Shown piece after piece: positions 48,401 to 60,401 of a DNA stretch of 64,000 nucleotides (positions within the stretch are counted from its first letter, which is position 1; each line of letters starts with the position of its first letter). The position numbers were made by a program, and so were the translations under genes. This DNA comes from Rotaria sp. Silwood1 (lineage: Eukaryota; Rotifera; Eurotatoria; Philodinida; Philodinidae): NCBI GenBank assembly GCA_905250075.1, contig CAJNOP010000100.1, forward strand, positions 52,531-116,530, in the 5' to 3' direction. The notes beneath the pieces are model-generated. The model was not told the DNA's origin. It searched no databases and saw only the letters and a list, made by a program, of their open reading frames with translations.

Positions 48401-50460
48401 AACATCAGATAAAGCAGCATAACCACATGATACACGAGCATGTTCTTCTAAATTAGTTAAGATTGTTTTACCAACTTCAAGATAATGTGGATCACCAGTA
48501 GCCTAGAAAAGAAGATAAAATTATGTTTAAAGTAGATTCAAGAAAATTGAACATTTTCAATGCTTTTTTTTTTGTTTCCAAATTGATTATTTCGAGAGTA
48601 AACGTGTTTCGTTAAAATTTCTCATGTTAAACTTTTTGATATATGTTTTATTTTTAGTAAAAGAGATATTACTTATAGTCATGATGATTAATGAAAGAGT
48701 TAGAAAACATCTTAGGACAACTTATAATATGATTTAATACAACTTCACTTCATCTTTTCAATGCTGATAAAATCATAGCATTCTATCTTAAGTCTATGAA
48801 GAGTTATTAAAAAAAAAATATTCACCTATTTTGTTGTTAAAAATGGATATAAGTTTTATGAAATCAATGTTATTCATTTACTTTCATTTAACTGAAAAGA
48901 TTCTATTATTAAATAATATATATATATATATATATATATATCTTTACCTTATAAAGAAAATAAGTTGATTCAACAAATTCTGGTCTTAATGGATGTGATT
49001 TCCAATGTATTCTATAATCTGTTGTAAATGCTTCTGGTAAAAATTTATGTTTTTTAACAACATTATAAAGCATTTCATGTAATTCAATAGCTGATTTTAA
49101 ATCTCCTGTTAAAACTTGTAAACCAGGCCAAAATGCTAATAATGCATCCATATATTTTTTAACTGAACGATATGGTTGATGCATATGAACATTAATCATT
49201 GCAACACCACGTTGAACATAAGACATTATAGATGAATAATGTTCTTCAAATCTTAATAAATAATCATTATTTTTTTCACCCAATAAAACATATGCTTTAA
49301 ATAAATATTCATAATATGAATCAATACCAGCACCAATACCTGATTCACGTACAATCCAATCACCTGAATGTACATTAAGTATTGTACCCATTAAATTTGA
49401 TTGTCGATGTCGTCTTTCCCATAAATATGACATAGCACGATCAGCATATTGTTCAAATAAATAATTTCCTGTTAAACGTGATAATGTTGCCCATTCTAAT
49501 ATTAATGTACCAGCACATGCTGTACATGTATAACGTTCACGTTCACTTTTTGATAATGTTAAATCAATACCATAATGAAGATTAACACGTGGTAATGGTA
49601 AACCACTTGTTGTATTAAATGCTGGTAATAAACGTAAAGCTAAATCATGTGCTAAAATTAATAATTCATCACGATACCAAGATAAACGAGATGGATAATG
49701 TAAATGAATATATTTTGCACATATATGACCACCAAGAAGACCACTAAAATAAAGAAGTAAATATTTGGTGAGAAGAATTTCATGATTGATAAAAGAATTA
49801 AATATGTTTTATTGTTATTATTAAATTAGATTTACCCGACCATTCGAATATTTGTTTCAAATACAGAAACAACAACATCACGATCAAATGTAACATGTTG
49901 AATAACTTGACGAATGGCACGTTCAAATTCATCAAACATTCCAAGAACCTTTAAAAAAAAACAATTCTTAATTTACAAAAAAAACAACAAAATATGTTTG
50001 ATTATATTACTGCTAAAGAATCTAAACTATCGACAAGTGTTAATGAAAAACTATATAAAAAAAAAATAAGAAGAAGTTTATTTTCATTTTTAAGATGTTT
50101 TGTATATACGTACTTGCCAAGTGCATCATCAATATCACCTCGTGATGGTTCAGAACCTCGATATCGACCTTTACAACTATAGAAATAAACATATTATTAT
50201 TTCTATTCATTTATCAAATATATTTATTTACCTTAATGGCATTAATTCATCTGCAGGATAAGCATATTTCTATAAATAAACTATAATAAAATTAAATTTC
50301 AAATAAATAATTTAAATACCATATATGAACTAAATGCATGTTTAAACATATCAAGAACTTGTAGGCGAAGTCGATTTTTTTCTTCTAATTTCATACTAGT
50401 CATTATTGGTAGAAAAATTAGAAGAAGAAGAATTGTTGTATAAAAAATTTTGATAGACAT
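45468..50460 (-). CDS. EDEM3: EDEM3-type ER degradation-enhancing alpha-mannosidase (GH47 + PA domain)
   Basis: Eleven exons on the minus strand: 50460-50320, 50269-50232, 50176-50114, 50050-50011, 49948-49836, 49743-48948, 48502-47985, 47658-47552, 47486-47251, 47181-46650 and 45682-45468. All phases match and the sum is 2799 nt, 932 residues. A signal peptide ([15 protein letters not shown]) leads into the GH47 barrel: [80 protein letters not shown] and the calcium-site [10 protein letters not shown] (about residue 472). The PA domain (about 660-790) has [24 protein letters not shown] and FSMSGDG, which separates EDEM3 from EDEM1/2. The enzyme trims mannose from misfolded glycoproteins in the ER lumen for ERAD. 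The acidic last exon ends NEDE, without the KDEL that I recall for vertebrate EDEM3. The last intron (967 bp) carries a foldback element. An alternative end at 46600 (877 residues) would read through the GTAAGA donor. Confidence 0.92.
46327..46443. mobile_element. 117-bp foldback-family element (copy 2) in the last EDEM3 intron
   Basis: Starts TCCCAAGTCGA and ends TCGACCTGGGA, matching the termini of the 289-bp element at 22981-23269, and shares internal words (GGTCACCGGAT near the left end, GCAGGAAA, GCCGGAACT). It is shorter and lacks the full foldback arms, so it looks like a deletion derivative. It stands out by its G+C content inside an AT-rich intron. Confidence 0.8.
48916..48941. repeat. 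(TA)n microsatellite at an EDEM3 splice donor
   Basis: A run of TA dinucleotides directly following the GTAAAG donor of exon 6 (on the minus strand). Confidence 0.9.
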
Positions 50461-53400
50461 CGTATCGATTGAAGCTTTAACAAAATTTTAAATTCATTTA
50501 CGAGAATTAATAATTAAGATTTTAATTTAATATATTGCATATTAATTAAGTAAATAATAAAAAAATTTGAATTACGACATTGCAGATTTTATTTTTCTCA
50601 TATTAAAAAAAAAGAAAATCTGGAAAACTTAAAAACAAAAAAAACGAAGCTATGATTCATTCGCCATTAGTGAATTCATTATCAAATCGTAATTTTTCTA
50701 AATTAGATGTCACTATCATACAGATCAGAGTTTTAAATAGGTTGTCTTTTTTGTAGACATGTCATAGGAAATCCAATTTGCTCGCTAGACAGAGATCTTT
50801 GCTTCTTGTATGTACACATATTCATGTTTAAGTATTAGGAGGCTTTATCTGATCAGTGATCTATTCCAAATAAAAATCGTTCAACACCAGCTTCAATTGC
50901 TCACTATAAGAAGATGTTCACATTGTAGAAGGATTGATAGGATTAATTTTTATCCTACATCAAATATTACTTGAAAAACTATCGGTATATAATCACATAA
51001 AGAAATAATCGGATAGTAATATTGAGAAAAATAATCTGGTTTAAGTTCTAAAACATTTTTAAAGATTCTGGTAGACAAAAAACAAATTCACCTGAATTAA
51101 TTAGGATTTAGTTGCATTGAAGAGTAGTTTCACTAGTAAGGGAAAAATTGTAAGGCTGTACAATCACATAAAAATATACAAAATAGTTAGTATATTCCAA
51201 AACTATCTAAATATCGTATTTTGACGAGATTTTATTTGCGACGACAATATTTAACATTATCATAGACCTAGTCAGTTTTATTTACTGATTCATAAAATGG
51301 TTTTTGTTTTTATCCGAACTCTATTTTTCTAATCGAAATTTACGAAGTACGAATGAGAAGCACTCAAAATCATGTTTCGAAAAAAATATTCTACGCACGA
51401 TATTCTGCAGTCACTATTGTTTCTTTCATGATTTCGTAATATTTTATAGTGCATAAAAATCTCTAACAAAATATATGATAACTAGCCTGATCGACTGAAA
51501 TAATGATAATTAACTAGACTTGATTATTGTTAACGATCAAATATAGTATGTATAAGAGAATTAATGACTATTTCAAATGATCTGATCAAAGCGCAAACAA
51601 ATTTCGAGGGTGTGAATAAAGAGAAGAATTACGCTGATACGGACAGTCAAACATACCCACATCCAAAATGTATTACGTTGAACACTACTGATCCATATTT
51701 CATATGAAAAAAATTGTCTCATTATTCATGATAAGATTGAATCATCGAATAGAGATATACCTCACATTATACACAAATGAATATATATCTGTCTACTCCA
51801 TTTGACATAAATTTCATGGAATGAGTATTTTTTTTTCTTTCTTGTGATTATTTTTCATTCACCCTCACTGTACATATTTTACTGTTCTTTTGTACAGCCT
51901 CTCTCAATAGAGCACAGATTTAAAAATAATTAAAAAAAAACGAAAAAAAAAGAGGTAAAGCAGACAAACACAGAACAGAAGGCGTTGCCATACTGTAAAA
52001 GTAAGAAACAAATTATTTGAAAAAAAAGAAGCAAATGATGCAAGTGACGAAAAATTCCAACCAATAGTAACATAATTCAAGGTATTCAGAATACATTGGT
52101 ATAAATTACTTTACTTTGGTGAGTAGATTATTAGGAAGATTCAAAAAACAAAAGAAACTATTTTGAACGTTATAAAATTAATACCAAGACACTCCGAGCA
52201 TTGGAAATCATCGATACCGATATAACATTGATAACCATGATTGACTGTATTTAAGCCAATCAACTTATCAATGTGTATCAGTTGTCAATCGCGTTTATTC
52301 ACTATTTCGCAATTGTTTCATACTTATAAGATCTTTTCATTCATCTGAATTTTATGATACCGTCTATATCTTATATGATTTGTCTGCCTCTTTTTTTTAA
52401 CCTACTCTATTTGTCGATTTCCGTTTTTAAACAGATAAGAAACGACCATCTGTGCAATATACCTACAAATTTAATGAGATCACTAAAAAATGACACAGGC
52501 AGATTCGTAAAGTTTGTGTTCGAATAATAATAGTAGTGAAAAAGTTCTCGACTGTGAACTAAACTGTACAGATGAGCTTCAAAATCTGTTAGGCAGAGCA
52601 CAATATATGACAATAAAGACAAAAACCTTGCGATCATAGCAAAATCTGTAACAATGAGTGCGGAAAGCTTCGCTTCACTCACCAATGCCGCCTAGCTAGA
52701 AGAACAACTTTTGCAACACGTATTAATGTAAAGTATGAAGTGCTAATCACTTCAAGCTTCACAGCAATCCATCCAAGTGTAGACGAAACGACTTCGTACC
52801 AATCACTAATGAGCTGAATTTAAACGGAAAAGTTTTGGACTGTATGCTCGTACTTCGAAGTTGAAGTCTAAAATTTCGACTATTCCACTACGTTGTTAAG
52901 ATGGCGGCCGGAACCTCAGAGCTACAAAGCTATTCATAAGTATGACCCAGAAGACCTTTGAAGAATAGAGAAACTTGTTAAAGTGGAAGCTAAAATCTTC
53001 AAGTGGCATGCGAACCACCAAAAGTCAGGATGAAAAAGTCCTATTTTCACAAACACGGGTAATAGTAATGGGACAAGACCCGCGATCATTCAGCCATTCA
53101 AAAGAATCTGATCAAAAAGTTTCAGGTGATATTGAAAGTCATGGGGATGACGACAGCATATTTAAACTCTGATTAGGCTAGTGAGACGGCGAGATAAAAA
53201 CACTCAGTCCATCTATCAATATGCGTAGATCAAAATGAGCAGTGTTAGACACCGCAAAATTATATGTTAAAAGGAACCAAAAGCGGCAGGCCACTTATCA
53301 ATTCGACTAAGTGTCTGCAAAGGATATTAAGTCATATTCGAATACTTGTGACTTATGTCAACAATTTTAGAATCGCAGGCACATGTATACGAAGAAAGAA

Positions 53401-53680
53401 AGATAGCATAATGTGATTCATCAAAATGTGTTCATGACGAAAATTCGTTTTGGATAAGGGTGGGGTGTGGGTGGATGTGTTAGTATAGCTGTGGGTGAGT
53501 GTCATTTTACCGTTGATACGCCCACTGACAGCCGCACAGACAAAACTGCTTGGCAATCCGGAACAGAAAGTGATTTAACAATAAGCTATGATCAACACTT
53601 TTCATCTTTTAGATGAAATTATTCCATTTTATAATTCGCCAAAAATGATGTCAAATCGCCTACCAATCTCCTGGTACACC
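50461..53680. other. intergenic, no gene seen
   Basis: 3.2 kb between two diverging genes. A weak TGTGGG-type inverted pair lies at 51607-51665 and a clearer one at 53456-53545. The minus frame at 52407-52685 shows no domain. Confidence 0.5.
53456..53545. repeat. short telomere-like repeat block
   Basis: GGGTGGGGTGTGGGTGGATGTG followed by CTGTGGGTGAGTGTC and then GCCCACTGACAGCC: TGTGGG-rich sequence with a partial complementary arm, of the same style as the blocks at 35537 and 58652. Confidence 0.45.
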
Positions 53681-54136
53681 ATGAGATCTGTTTGTAGTGT
53701 TTTACTACTTCTCTATATTGATTATACATTCGGTTGCTCATGTCGACCTGAATATTCACTTCGTGCTTCCTACATCGATGCTACCAATATCTTTATTGGC
53801 AAAACTCTGAGTGTTAGAACTTATAGCGACACACTACGACGAGAGATTGTATTTCAAGTTCAAGATAACTTCAAGGGTAAAATTCCATCATCAAAGAAAA
53901 TCACAGTCTCAACTCCTTCACAAGAAACAGCGTGTGGTCTATCAATACGCGTCGGACAAACATGGCAAGTCTGGGCTCAGCCAGAGCCTTACGACGTTTA
54001 TAGCAGAATGCATACGCAAGGCTCATCGAAAACCTATCTATCAACACACCGATGTGCCTTAACTACCCAAGAAGTATATCGTAATATCGAATTTCTCATT
54101 GATCCACCAGAAAATATGACAATACCCGCTTGTTGA
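53681..54136 (+). CDS. TIMP/netrin-like (NTR) domain secreted protein
   Basis: Intronless; 151 residues from the Met at 53681, which starts a good signal peptide (MRSVCSVLLLLYIDYTFG) ending immediately before CSC. A mature N-terminus beginning Cys-x-Cys is the hallmark of tissue inhibitors of metalloproteinases, whose N-terminal Cys chelates the protease zinc. The rest fits the NTR OB-fold: NIFIGKTLSV, EIVFQVQDNFKGKI, KITVSTPSQETACGL, VGQTWQVWA and a later Cys in THRCALT. Five or six Cys fit the single-domain N-TIMP form; the C-terminal TIMP subdomain is absent. The same frame extends upstream to 53588, but that adds 31 residues ahead of the signal peptide and is less likely. Likely an extracellular protease inhibitor or NTR-domain protein of other function. 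Confidence 0.75.
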   Translation: MRSVCSVLLLLYIDYTFGCSCRPEYSLRASYIDATNIFIGKTLSVRTYSDTLRREIVFQVQDNFKGKIPSSKKITVSTPSQETACGLSIRVGQTWQVWAQPEPYDVYSRMHTQGSSKTYLSTHRCALTTQEVYRNIEFLIDPPENMTIPAC

Positions 54137-54792
54137 TTCTCATATTAATATGAACCATATTTATATATAAACAAAACATATGTACACTAACTTCTTTCGT
54201 ATAATCGATGTCTCTGTCATAGACTCAACAACAAACGCACTTTTCAAGAAAAACTCCGATTGTTTCACTTATTCTCGCATGAACTACAGTATCTAACATG
54301 CTGAACGACGTACTTTATCAATAAAATATACAATACTTTGTTGTTACACAGCTCGTTTGTGTAAATGAGCCCATGTGAGCCACTACCCACTGTGCTCAAA
54401 CAAGATTCTCAGTTTTTGCTTAATTTAAGATATATAATAGAAGCAAGTGGTCTGTGGATGTCGGTAACAATCATTTTTAAAATATTGAGGTGTCAACTGA
54501 AAGTCCTGAAATTTTAAACTGCTAAAAAAGGATATTTTAAGGATTCAATATTTTGAAAAACTACTTGTTGATCAAGCTAAAATTCTATCATTGGTGTCCA
54601 TACCGATTCATTCTACTTACAAAAACAGATTCTGATTCAAACATTTGAGAATGTGGATGTAAGCGCAACATTGGTTAGATACCCACATCCACACTTCACA
54701 TACACTTTGCTTCCCATAAAAATTTGTTTAATTGATAATTACCTGGATCACATCTTGACTTATAAACTTGTAAAATAAGTCGATTAGTCTGA
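54137..54792. other. intergenic; small TGTGGATGT hairpin
   Basis: No gene. At 54652-54693 TGTGGATGT and ACATCCACA form a perfect 9-bp inverted repeat around a 24-base loop, in the style of the other telomere-like hairpins. Confidence 0.5.
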
Positions 54793-55008
54793 TTATCTTG
54801 TCATTTCCCAATGCATGTCCATCAAAATAATTGAAGGAAGTTGAAAAAATCTGAGTTGTTCACACTCCATTTCCATTCGTTTATTGAGGTTTTGATGAAA
54901 TTCTTCAATCAATGAATCACCATCTTCAGAACTGCTATTCCTAAGTTCACATACACTAACCATACTTTCATTTTCATCACATAGACTATCTTCAAAATCC
55001 GAATCCAT
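54793..55008 (-). CDS. short acidic ORF, possible exon of unknown gene
   Basis: A 71-codon frame beginning MDSDFEDSLCDENESMVSVC, strongly acidic and with ordinary codon use, ending ..DMHWEMTR. It lies downstream of the DED-DM9 gene on the same strand. It might be the first exon of a transposase-like or unknown protein; I see no following exon and no domain. Weak call. Confidence 0.25.
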   Translation of the reverse strand: MDSDFEDSLCDENESMVSVCELRNSSSEDGDSLIEEFHQNLNKRMEMECEQLRFFQLPSIILMDMHWEMTR

Positions 55009-55505
55009 TATACATTTAACGTTTTACATCTTATACATCAACTTGTGTTAGTCTTGTTTCTAATTTGTATATATAATACGGTATGTCTATAAATATCGAT
55101 CCTAGCATCGAGTAAGCTGTGGAAGTTTTCAGAAATTCTCACGGCTAAATAGGTCATATATCGCAGTGCGATGAATTACGATATTAAGTTTTTCAAATTC
55201 AGGTTTTATGATCAAACCTTTTTGTGGGCTATAGAAATTTGACTTGATAAACTTTTCAACGTCATCCGTACAGCCTATCAGCCATGCAAGTTGGTACGGG
55301 TCTCTATCGGCTTCTAATATTTATTAAAAATATTTCTCTAAGATTCTTAAAAACCCGAGGATTGGACAATATCTCAAGGTAGGACATACGTCTCTCACCA
55401 GAACTCAAAGGGTTAAACATAGTAAAGCTTTTGAAGAAGAAAATTCATTATAAACAAGAGCAAAAAATAACAGTATCTACATTGAGATTATTGCAAAACA
55501 ATGCT

Positions 55506-57012
55506 TCACGATATACACAACACTTCGAAGTTATTTTTTGTACTTATCTCATGTCCATCATGAGCGTAATAAAAAGTGCCATCAGGAACAACATGTTTCC
55601 CAAGAAGAATCATCGTTGAGTTATAATGAATTCTACCGACATAGACTAGAACTGCTTCTTCTTTGCCTGCTAAAAGAGCACCTTCTGGTACAATAGCATT
55701 TCTTGTTGCACTCCATTTGAATTCCTGCTCAGGATTTGATCGAATCAACAGTTCATAATCAGATGATGAATGAACACCGAAATGTGTAATAATAGCCTTT
55801 TCGGTTCCTTCTACCAATTTGCCCGGAATAATACCATTATTTACTAATTTTGAACGTGCTATATAAACTAGTTTATTGCCTTCTTGACCACCAACAACAG
55901 CATCTGACGGAATTTTGCCGTTTTTAGGTTTTAACCATATTCCATCGAATGTTGTTTTGGACGATTCTGGAAAAAAAACAAACAATTTCTCTCTGCATGA
56001 GATATATACAATAAATTTCATTAGTTTACAACAAAATTTGACAAGGTTTGACTTTTAACATCTTAAGCTGCGCACTGTACAATAACATATCTTGAATATT
56101 GAATTTTTATAGTTTTAAACTTTAGTGAAATTTGTGAATTGAAGGAATTCAGTCAAATAGATATTGTTCTCTTACCTTTCCCTTCTTTTGCATCTTTCAA
56201 CTGATTGATCAATAATTTATTTATTTCATTGTATTGATTACACTTTTCTTGCACGAATGAAAGATTCCGTTGGGTAGCATTTACAATATTTTGTAATTCA
56301 CCAATTCGATATGTTCTCTCAATACAGAAGCATATCATAACTCCGAATACTGTAACTGAAAATAAAACGAATGATAAGAAATATATCTTTATTAATGATG
56401 ACACATTCCATAATTGTTTTATTTTTGGGTTTAAAGATAACTTTGTTGACTCTCCCAGAATGATAGTCGTCGGTTTGATATTTGTATTATTATTATTTTG
56501 GACCATCATAAGAGCTAAATGAATTTTCCGATTTGAATAATCTTGAATAACAAAAGTTTGTACTTACGACTTTTTAAGGCTAATTTATCATCTTTATCTT
56601 GATCTCCAAGAATTTCTTCTATTGTTATGTGTGGTGCCGTTGGTGGAATTATCGATGCTAAATTTTCTAAGGATTCTTTTAAGCCATGTGTCTGCATTCG
56701 TCTCATATGTTCTAAATGAACAAAAAATATTAACACATTAATCAGAAACAGAAAATAACCTCGTAAAAGTTTCACAGCATCACGACAATGAATTTCATCA
56801 AGTGCATTTATTAAATAGGTAAAATCTTCTTCATTGATTTTATCTTGATCGAAAAGTGATTCCCAAAGACGAAGAATACCAGCAAATGATGAATCATCTC
56901 TAATAATTCGTGGAACATCGGGTCCAATATAAAAACGTAAACGTTCTCGATCATTTTCACTAAGATGATCTACTAAATTCAATAGAATAACACGCAAATG
57001 ATGACTGCCCAT
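55506..57012 (-). CDS. death-effector-like domain - transmembrane - coiled coil - DM9 repeat protein
   Basis: Four exons on the minus strand: 57012-56760, 56711-56568, 56514-56176 and 55966-55506. All junctions are phase 1 with GT-AG introns of 48, 53 and 209 bp; the total of 1197 nt gives 398 residues. Residues 1-84 look like a death-effector domain: LRVILLNLVDHLSENDRERL, RLWESLFDQDKINEEDFTYL, LDEIHCRDAVKLLR. Residues 85-132 form a polar linker. Residues 173-196 are a membrane helix (LIKIYFLSFVLFSVTVFGVM). Residues 200-243 are a probable coiled coil (IGELQNIVNATQRNLSFVQE). Residues 253-398 hold two DM9 repeats: GKIPSDAVVGGQEGNKLVYI with PGKLVEG, then IVPEGALLAGKEEAVLVYVG with GKHVVPDG, ending FEVLCIS. 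DM9 proteins act as carbohydrate-binding or pathogen-responsive factors in molluscs and insects; DEDs assemble death or NF-kB signalling complexes. No signal peptide, so the topology is uncertain. Confidence 0.82.
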
Positions 57013-58650
57013 TGATCTGCAAAGAAAAATGATATCTCACTAAAAAATTTACAATTTAAATCTGATTCAAATCCTAATTTCTTAGGACAAAGATTACAAT
57101 CATCATCAAATTTACTAAATTATCAATACATTCACTTTTGTTTTCAAAAAGTCTTCTATCCAAGTTACTCTACATTCGGAGAAATACACGATGTTTTTTT
57201 CGTTTATTCTTCTCTCTATTAGTGTCCTGTGCAAATGACTTTTCCCGAAGTTTTCCCGTTCCCATGAACACTTTGAGAATGGGAACGATACGAAATTTTG
57301 ACGTTCCCGAAACTTTCGTTTCATTTTCATATTCACTAAGGAAAGTCTAAATGTAAGAGCTTTCTAGTTTTTTTCTAATTATAACCAGCAATACTTCTAA
57401 TTGCAATTTCATTTTCAACTAGAAGACATACCAGATCGTACTATACGTAACATCATAAAGAGATAATCTATGCTAGTACTATTTGATTCAAACATACAAG
57501 ATGATATAGGAAAGGTAATTCCGAAAGTCTTATTGTCAAAGATGTAACTTGATCGACACGATTGTCCTCATTATCAAGGCAAGAAAACAAATGATCGAGT
57601 TTAAATAGGTTTACAATGTCTCAAACCGTTTTCTAGAATGTTTTGTCGGAAAAGATTAACAGAAAGGTTTTCTTGTTGAAATAACTTTGATATACAATGT
57701 AGTTGTATACGTCTTTTCTCGAAAAAACCTCCAGTAACAAAACATTTCTTAGAAATCTTTGATCGTACAGCACTTTGATAATAAAACGTTTGGTCGAAAG
57801 ATTACTACATTGTTGTCTCTTTGTTGGCAAATACATCAATATGTATAGAAAATAGATTGAAAAAGACCTTGTCAAGCTCAAGAATATCTTGCAAATGTAA
57901 TTGCTCAGTGTACGTTAAATAAAACTAAATTCAGTAAGTACTTCAAGAGTCTTTTACTATGGATTATAAAAAAGCAATAGGAAGCAACATAGTTCTTTTT
58001 TGTCTATTCTATTTATATATTATTCTACAGACGAGTGTTGTGCTTTTACATTCATTTGTCTCTATTCTTCAATAAGCATTTTAAGTAATACTGACTTTAC
58101 GCCATTCGTCTTTTCGATAAAAAGTCTGTATCGATTTATATCTCTGCTTACGAGAATGAGAAAACTGGAATGGAAACAAAAAATATTTCTTCGGGAATGG
58201 GAATGAGAATCGAGAAAAATTGTTTCTGTAGAATACTACTCTGTACCTTATTATATATTTTCAACAGAAAAAAATCTGTATTTTCCATTATTATGACTCA
58301 TGTTTTCCCATCCGACATGACCTCTTCCCATACAATATATATATAGACACACGGTCGACACATGAAATGCCATATTGGGATATAAGAACGAACAAAAAAG
58401 AAAAACGATCGAGAAGAAATGAATGAGAAGAAACACATCTAACGTAATGTTTACAAGATTTAATGTTACACATAAGGAAATTGTATTAACCATGCACGAA
58501 AAAACCCATAGCTTTTGGTTAAAGAAATTAACTTTTTAAACAGAAAATAATTAAAACTGATTCTTTCCAACAAGCTTTTATAAAGTATATCAATATTGTT
58601 TAACACAATATTATTGTTATGCCAATAATCATACACATCCGCAAGCGATC
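57013..58650. other. intergenic, no gene seen
   Basis: AT-rich spacer. A perfect 9-bp inverted repeat CGTTCCCAT..ATGGGAACG lies at 57257-57287. No coding exon recognised. Confidence 0.5.
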
Positions 58651-58651
58651 A

Positions 58652-58712
58652 CTGAGGGTGTGGGTGTGGGTTGTGTTCTTCTTCACCGACACTCGACCAC
58701 ACCCACACCCAT
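58652..58712. repeat. telomere-like hairpin (short)
   Basis: GAGGGTGTGGGTGTGGGTTG, a 30-base AT/CT-rich middle, then ACCACACCCACACCCA: complementary TGTGGG and CCCACA arms able to form a hairpin. The middle differs from the 24-bp core of the 35.6-kb and 62.3-kb copies. Confidence 0.7.
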
Positions 58713-58849
58713 AAATTCAGCGATGTTTTTCAGTTTTGGTTTCATTCAGCTCGTGTAGTTGTTGTGAGTTGTCTGAAAGATGTACAATACATTTTTCTCA
58801 TTGACATGAATACGATCAAGCAGAATTATTTGATCAGAAAATGAAGTGT

Positions 58850-59282
58850 ATTATGTTGAATTCAATCTTTTGTCTCATAGCTTAGACACGAAACAGTCAT
58901 CTGGTGAAAGTTATGACAGACAAAAACTGTTTAATTTAGGATCTAAATATAAGCGTCACACATCTATTACTCATTCATTATTTCGTCGTGGTGAAATTGT
59001 CAACTATTTGGATACAATAATAAATTGTACAGTTAAATGGCAGACTCGTTGGCGAACGAACCATAACAATCCAGATTACATTCATTTAAATATGTTTCAG
59101 CAACTGCAACAATTAGTTCTTTAGAGATTTAGTCTTACTTTCTTTGACTATTCTCTCCAGACAATGGATAATCAAGAAGACAGGGGCACGAATGAATTTG
59201 CTAATTCATTGTACACGGTTCTGGACGCGATCATAGTATTAATAAAAATACCAACACTCATTGGTGATCTATCATGGCTTTG
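58850..59282 (+). pseudogene. cytochrome P450 fragment
   Basis: The + strand reads KLFNLGSKYKRHTSITHSLF, RRGEIVNYLDTIINCTVKWQ, then PDYIHLNMFQQLQQLVL, a stop (TAG at 59122-59124), RFSLTFFDYSLQTMDNQEDR and TNEFANSLYTVLDAIIVLIK. This matches the helix C-D-E region of animal/CYP4-like P450s: W/YKRHR..P.F, the conserved Trp-rich helix, and LDIFGLIAFDY with FDYS intact. The N-terminal anchor, I-helix, ExxR and heme-Cys regions are missing, so this is a dead fragment. It ends about 40 bp from the end of the TRPM-type pseudogene on the opposite strand. Confidence 0.6.
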
Positions 59283-59624
59283 ATCAATCTTTTTTTTGAG
59301 CTATTCAATGAGTTTTTCTTGCTATTTTTGTAATTTGCCTGATTGTTCTTTGTGCTTGTATCGACCTTTTCTTTCACGGCTGGACTCGTCTCGTTCTTGT
59401 CTCATGATGTTCTGTAAGAGAAGTTGCCAGTAATCTTGAGCAATGCTGCTCTCACATAATATGTTGTCACACTCTTGAAATTTAGTTAGATCTAAAAAAC
59501 GTAATACGACATGAAATTCTTAGGAGTCATTGAACCCGTGTTTTTACTAGTGAGATCTTGTATAAATGACACGACAATGGATGACTTTTGCCTTGCTTCA
59601 TCAATCAGTTGCTCGATTTCGAGT

Positions 59625-59838
59625 AGTGTCACATATCCAAGATTTTGGAGATGCCACCGCATCTCCAGCGGGAGACGCGGCACCCACACTCGGGAGATGA
59701 GGTCATTCACCACTGGAGATGTAAGATCTCCTTTAGAGAGACGCATCTCCCACACCCACACTCGCATCTCTCGAGCAAGATCCGGCATCTCCCGCAGGAG
59801 ATGTGGTGGCATCTCCAAAATCTTGGATATGTGACACT
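59625..59838. mobile_element. 214-bp MITE with AGTGTCACATATCC termini
   Basis: Near-perfect terminal inverted repeats of about 40 bp: AGTGTCACATATCCAAGATT..GGAGATGCCACC on the left and its complement on the right. The interior is built from CATCTCC / GGAGATG words in both orientations, giving many nested hairpins, plus two CCCACACTCG words. It sits in the last coding part of the TRPM-type pseudogene, between KPFQVKEND and LLEIEQLIDEARQK. No clear target duplication was found. No coding capacity of its own. Confidence 0.8.
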
Positions 59839-60223
59839 GCTGTCATTTTCTTTTACTTGGAACGGTTTAGCTTCAATTTTTTGAATTCCAGAAGATAATT
59901 TGACACCGGTGATAAACGTATCCATCTGTTCTTGCACAAAAAACCACTTGTCATCACTCGATATTGATTTAATAACGTATACTTTTATTTTTTCACGGGA
60001 ATGAGTGAGAGTTTTGCAAAAATTGATTAAGATCTTATCGATAGTGCCAGCATTGACGACACGATCATCAACATTGAAGACAATCAAATCTGTCACATTA
60101 GCATCTAATTCACTGCTGCCATCGAGAAAACTGTAGATATTCTCTTAACACAAAAGAAGTCAGAATTAACTCACAATAATCTAGAGCGTTTTCGATCCTA
60201 TTCATGATCTCTTCACTATTTTT

Positions 60224-60312
60224 AGGGTGAGTGTGGGATGTGACAAGTAAGTGTAGGTGGGCAAAATGACTACAGTCACAGCCATACTCTACTCGTGCCC
60301 ACATCTGCACCC
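60224..60312. repeat. TGTGGG-type inverted pair in a pseudogene intron
   Basis: AGGGTGAGTGTGGGATGTG and GTGTAGGTGGGCA are followed after about 30 bases by GTGCCCACATCTGCACCCTA: partly complementary G-rich and C-rich arms in the intron between two TRPM-type exons. Confidence 0.5.
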
Positions 60313-60401
60313 TAACCCATATTCTGAACTCAACAGCCATAAGTAATATGTTTCGTTAATTGTGGCATAGTCGAGTAGGATTGACTTCTAATATTCTTAC
60401 C

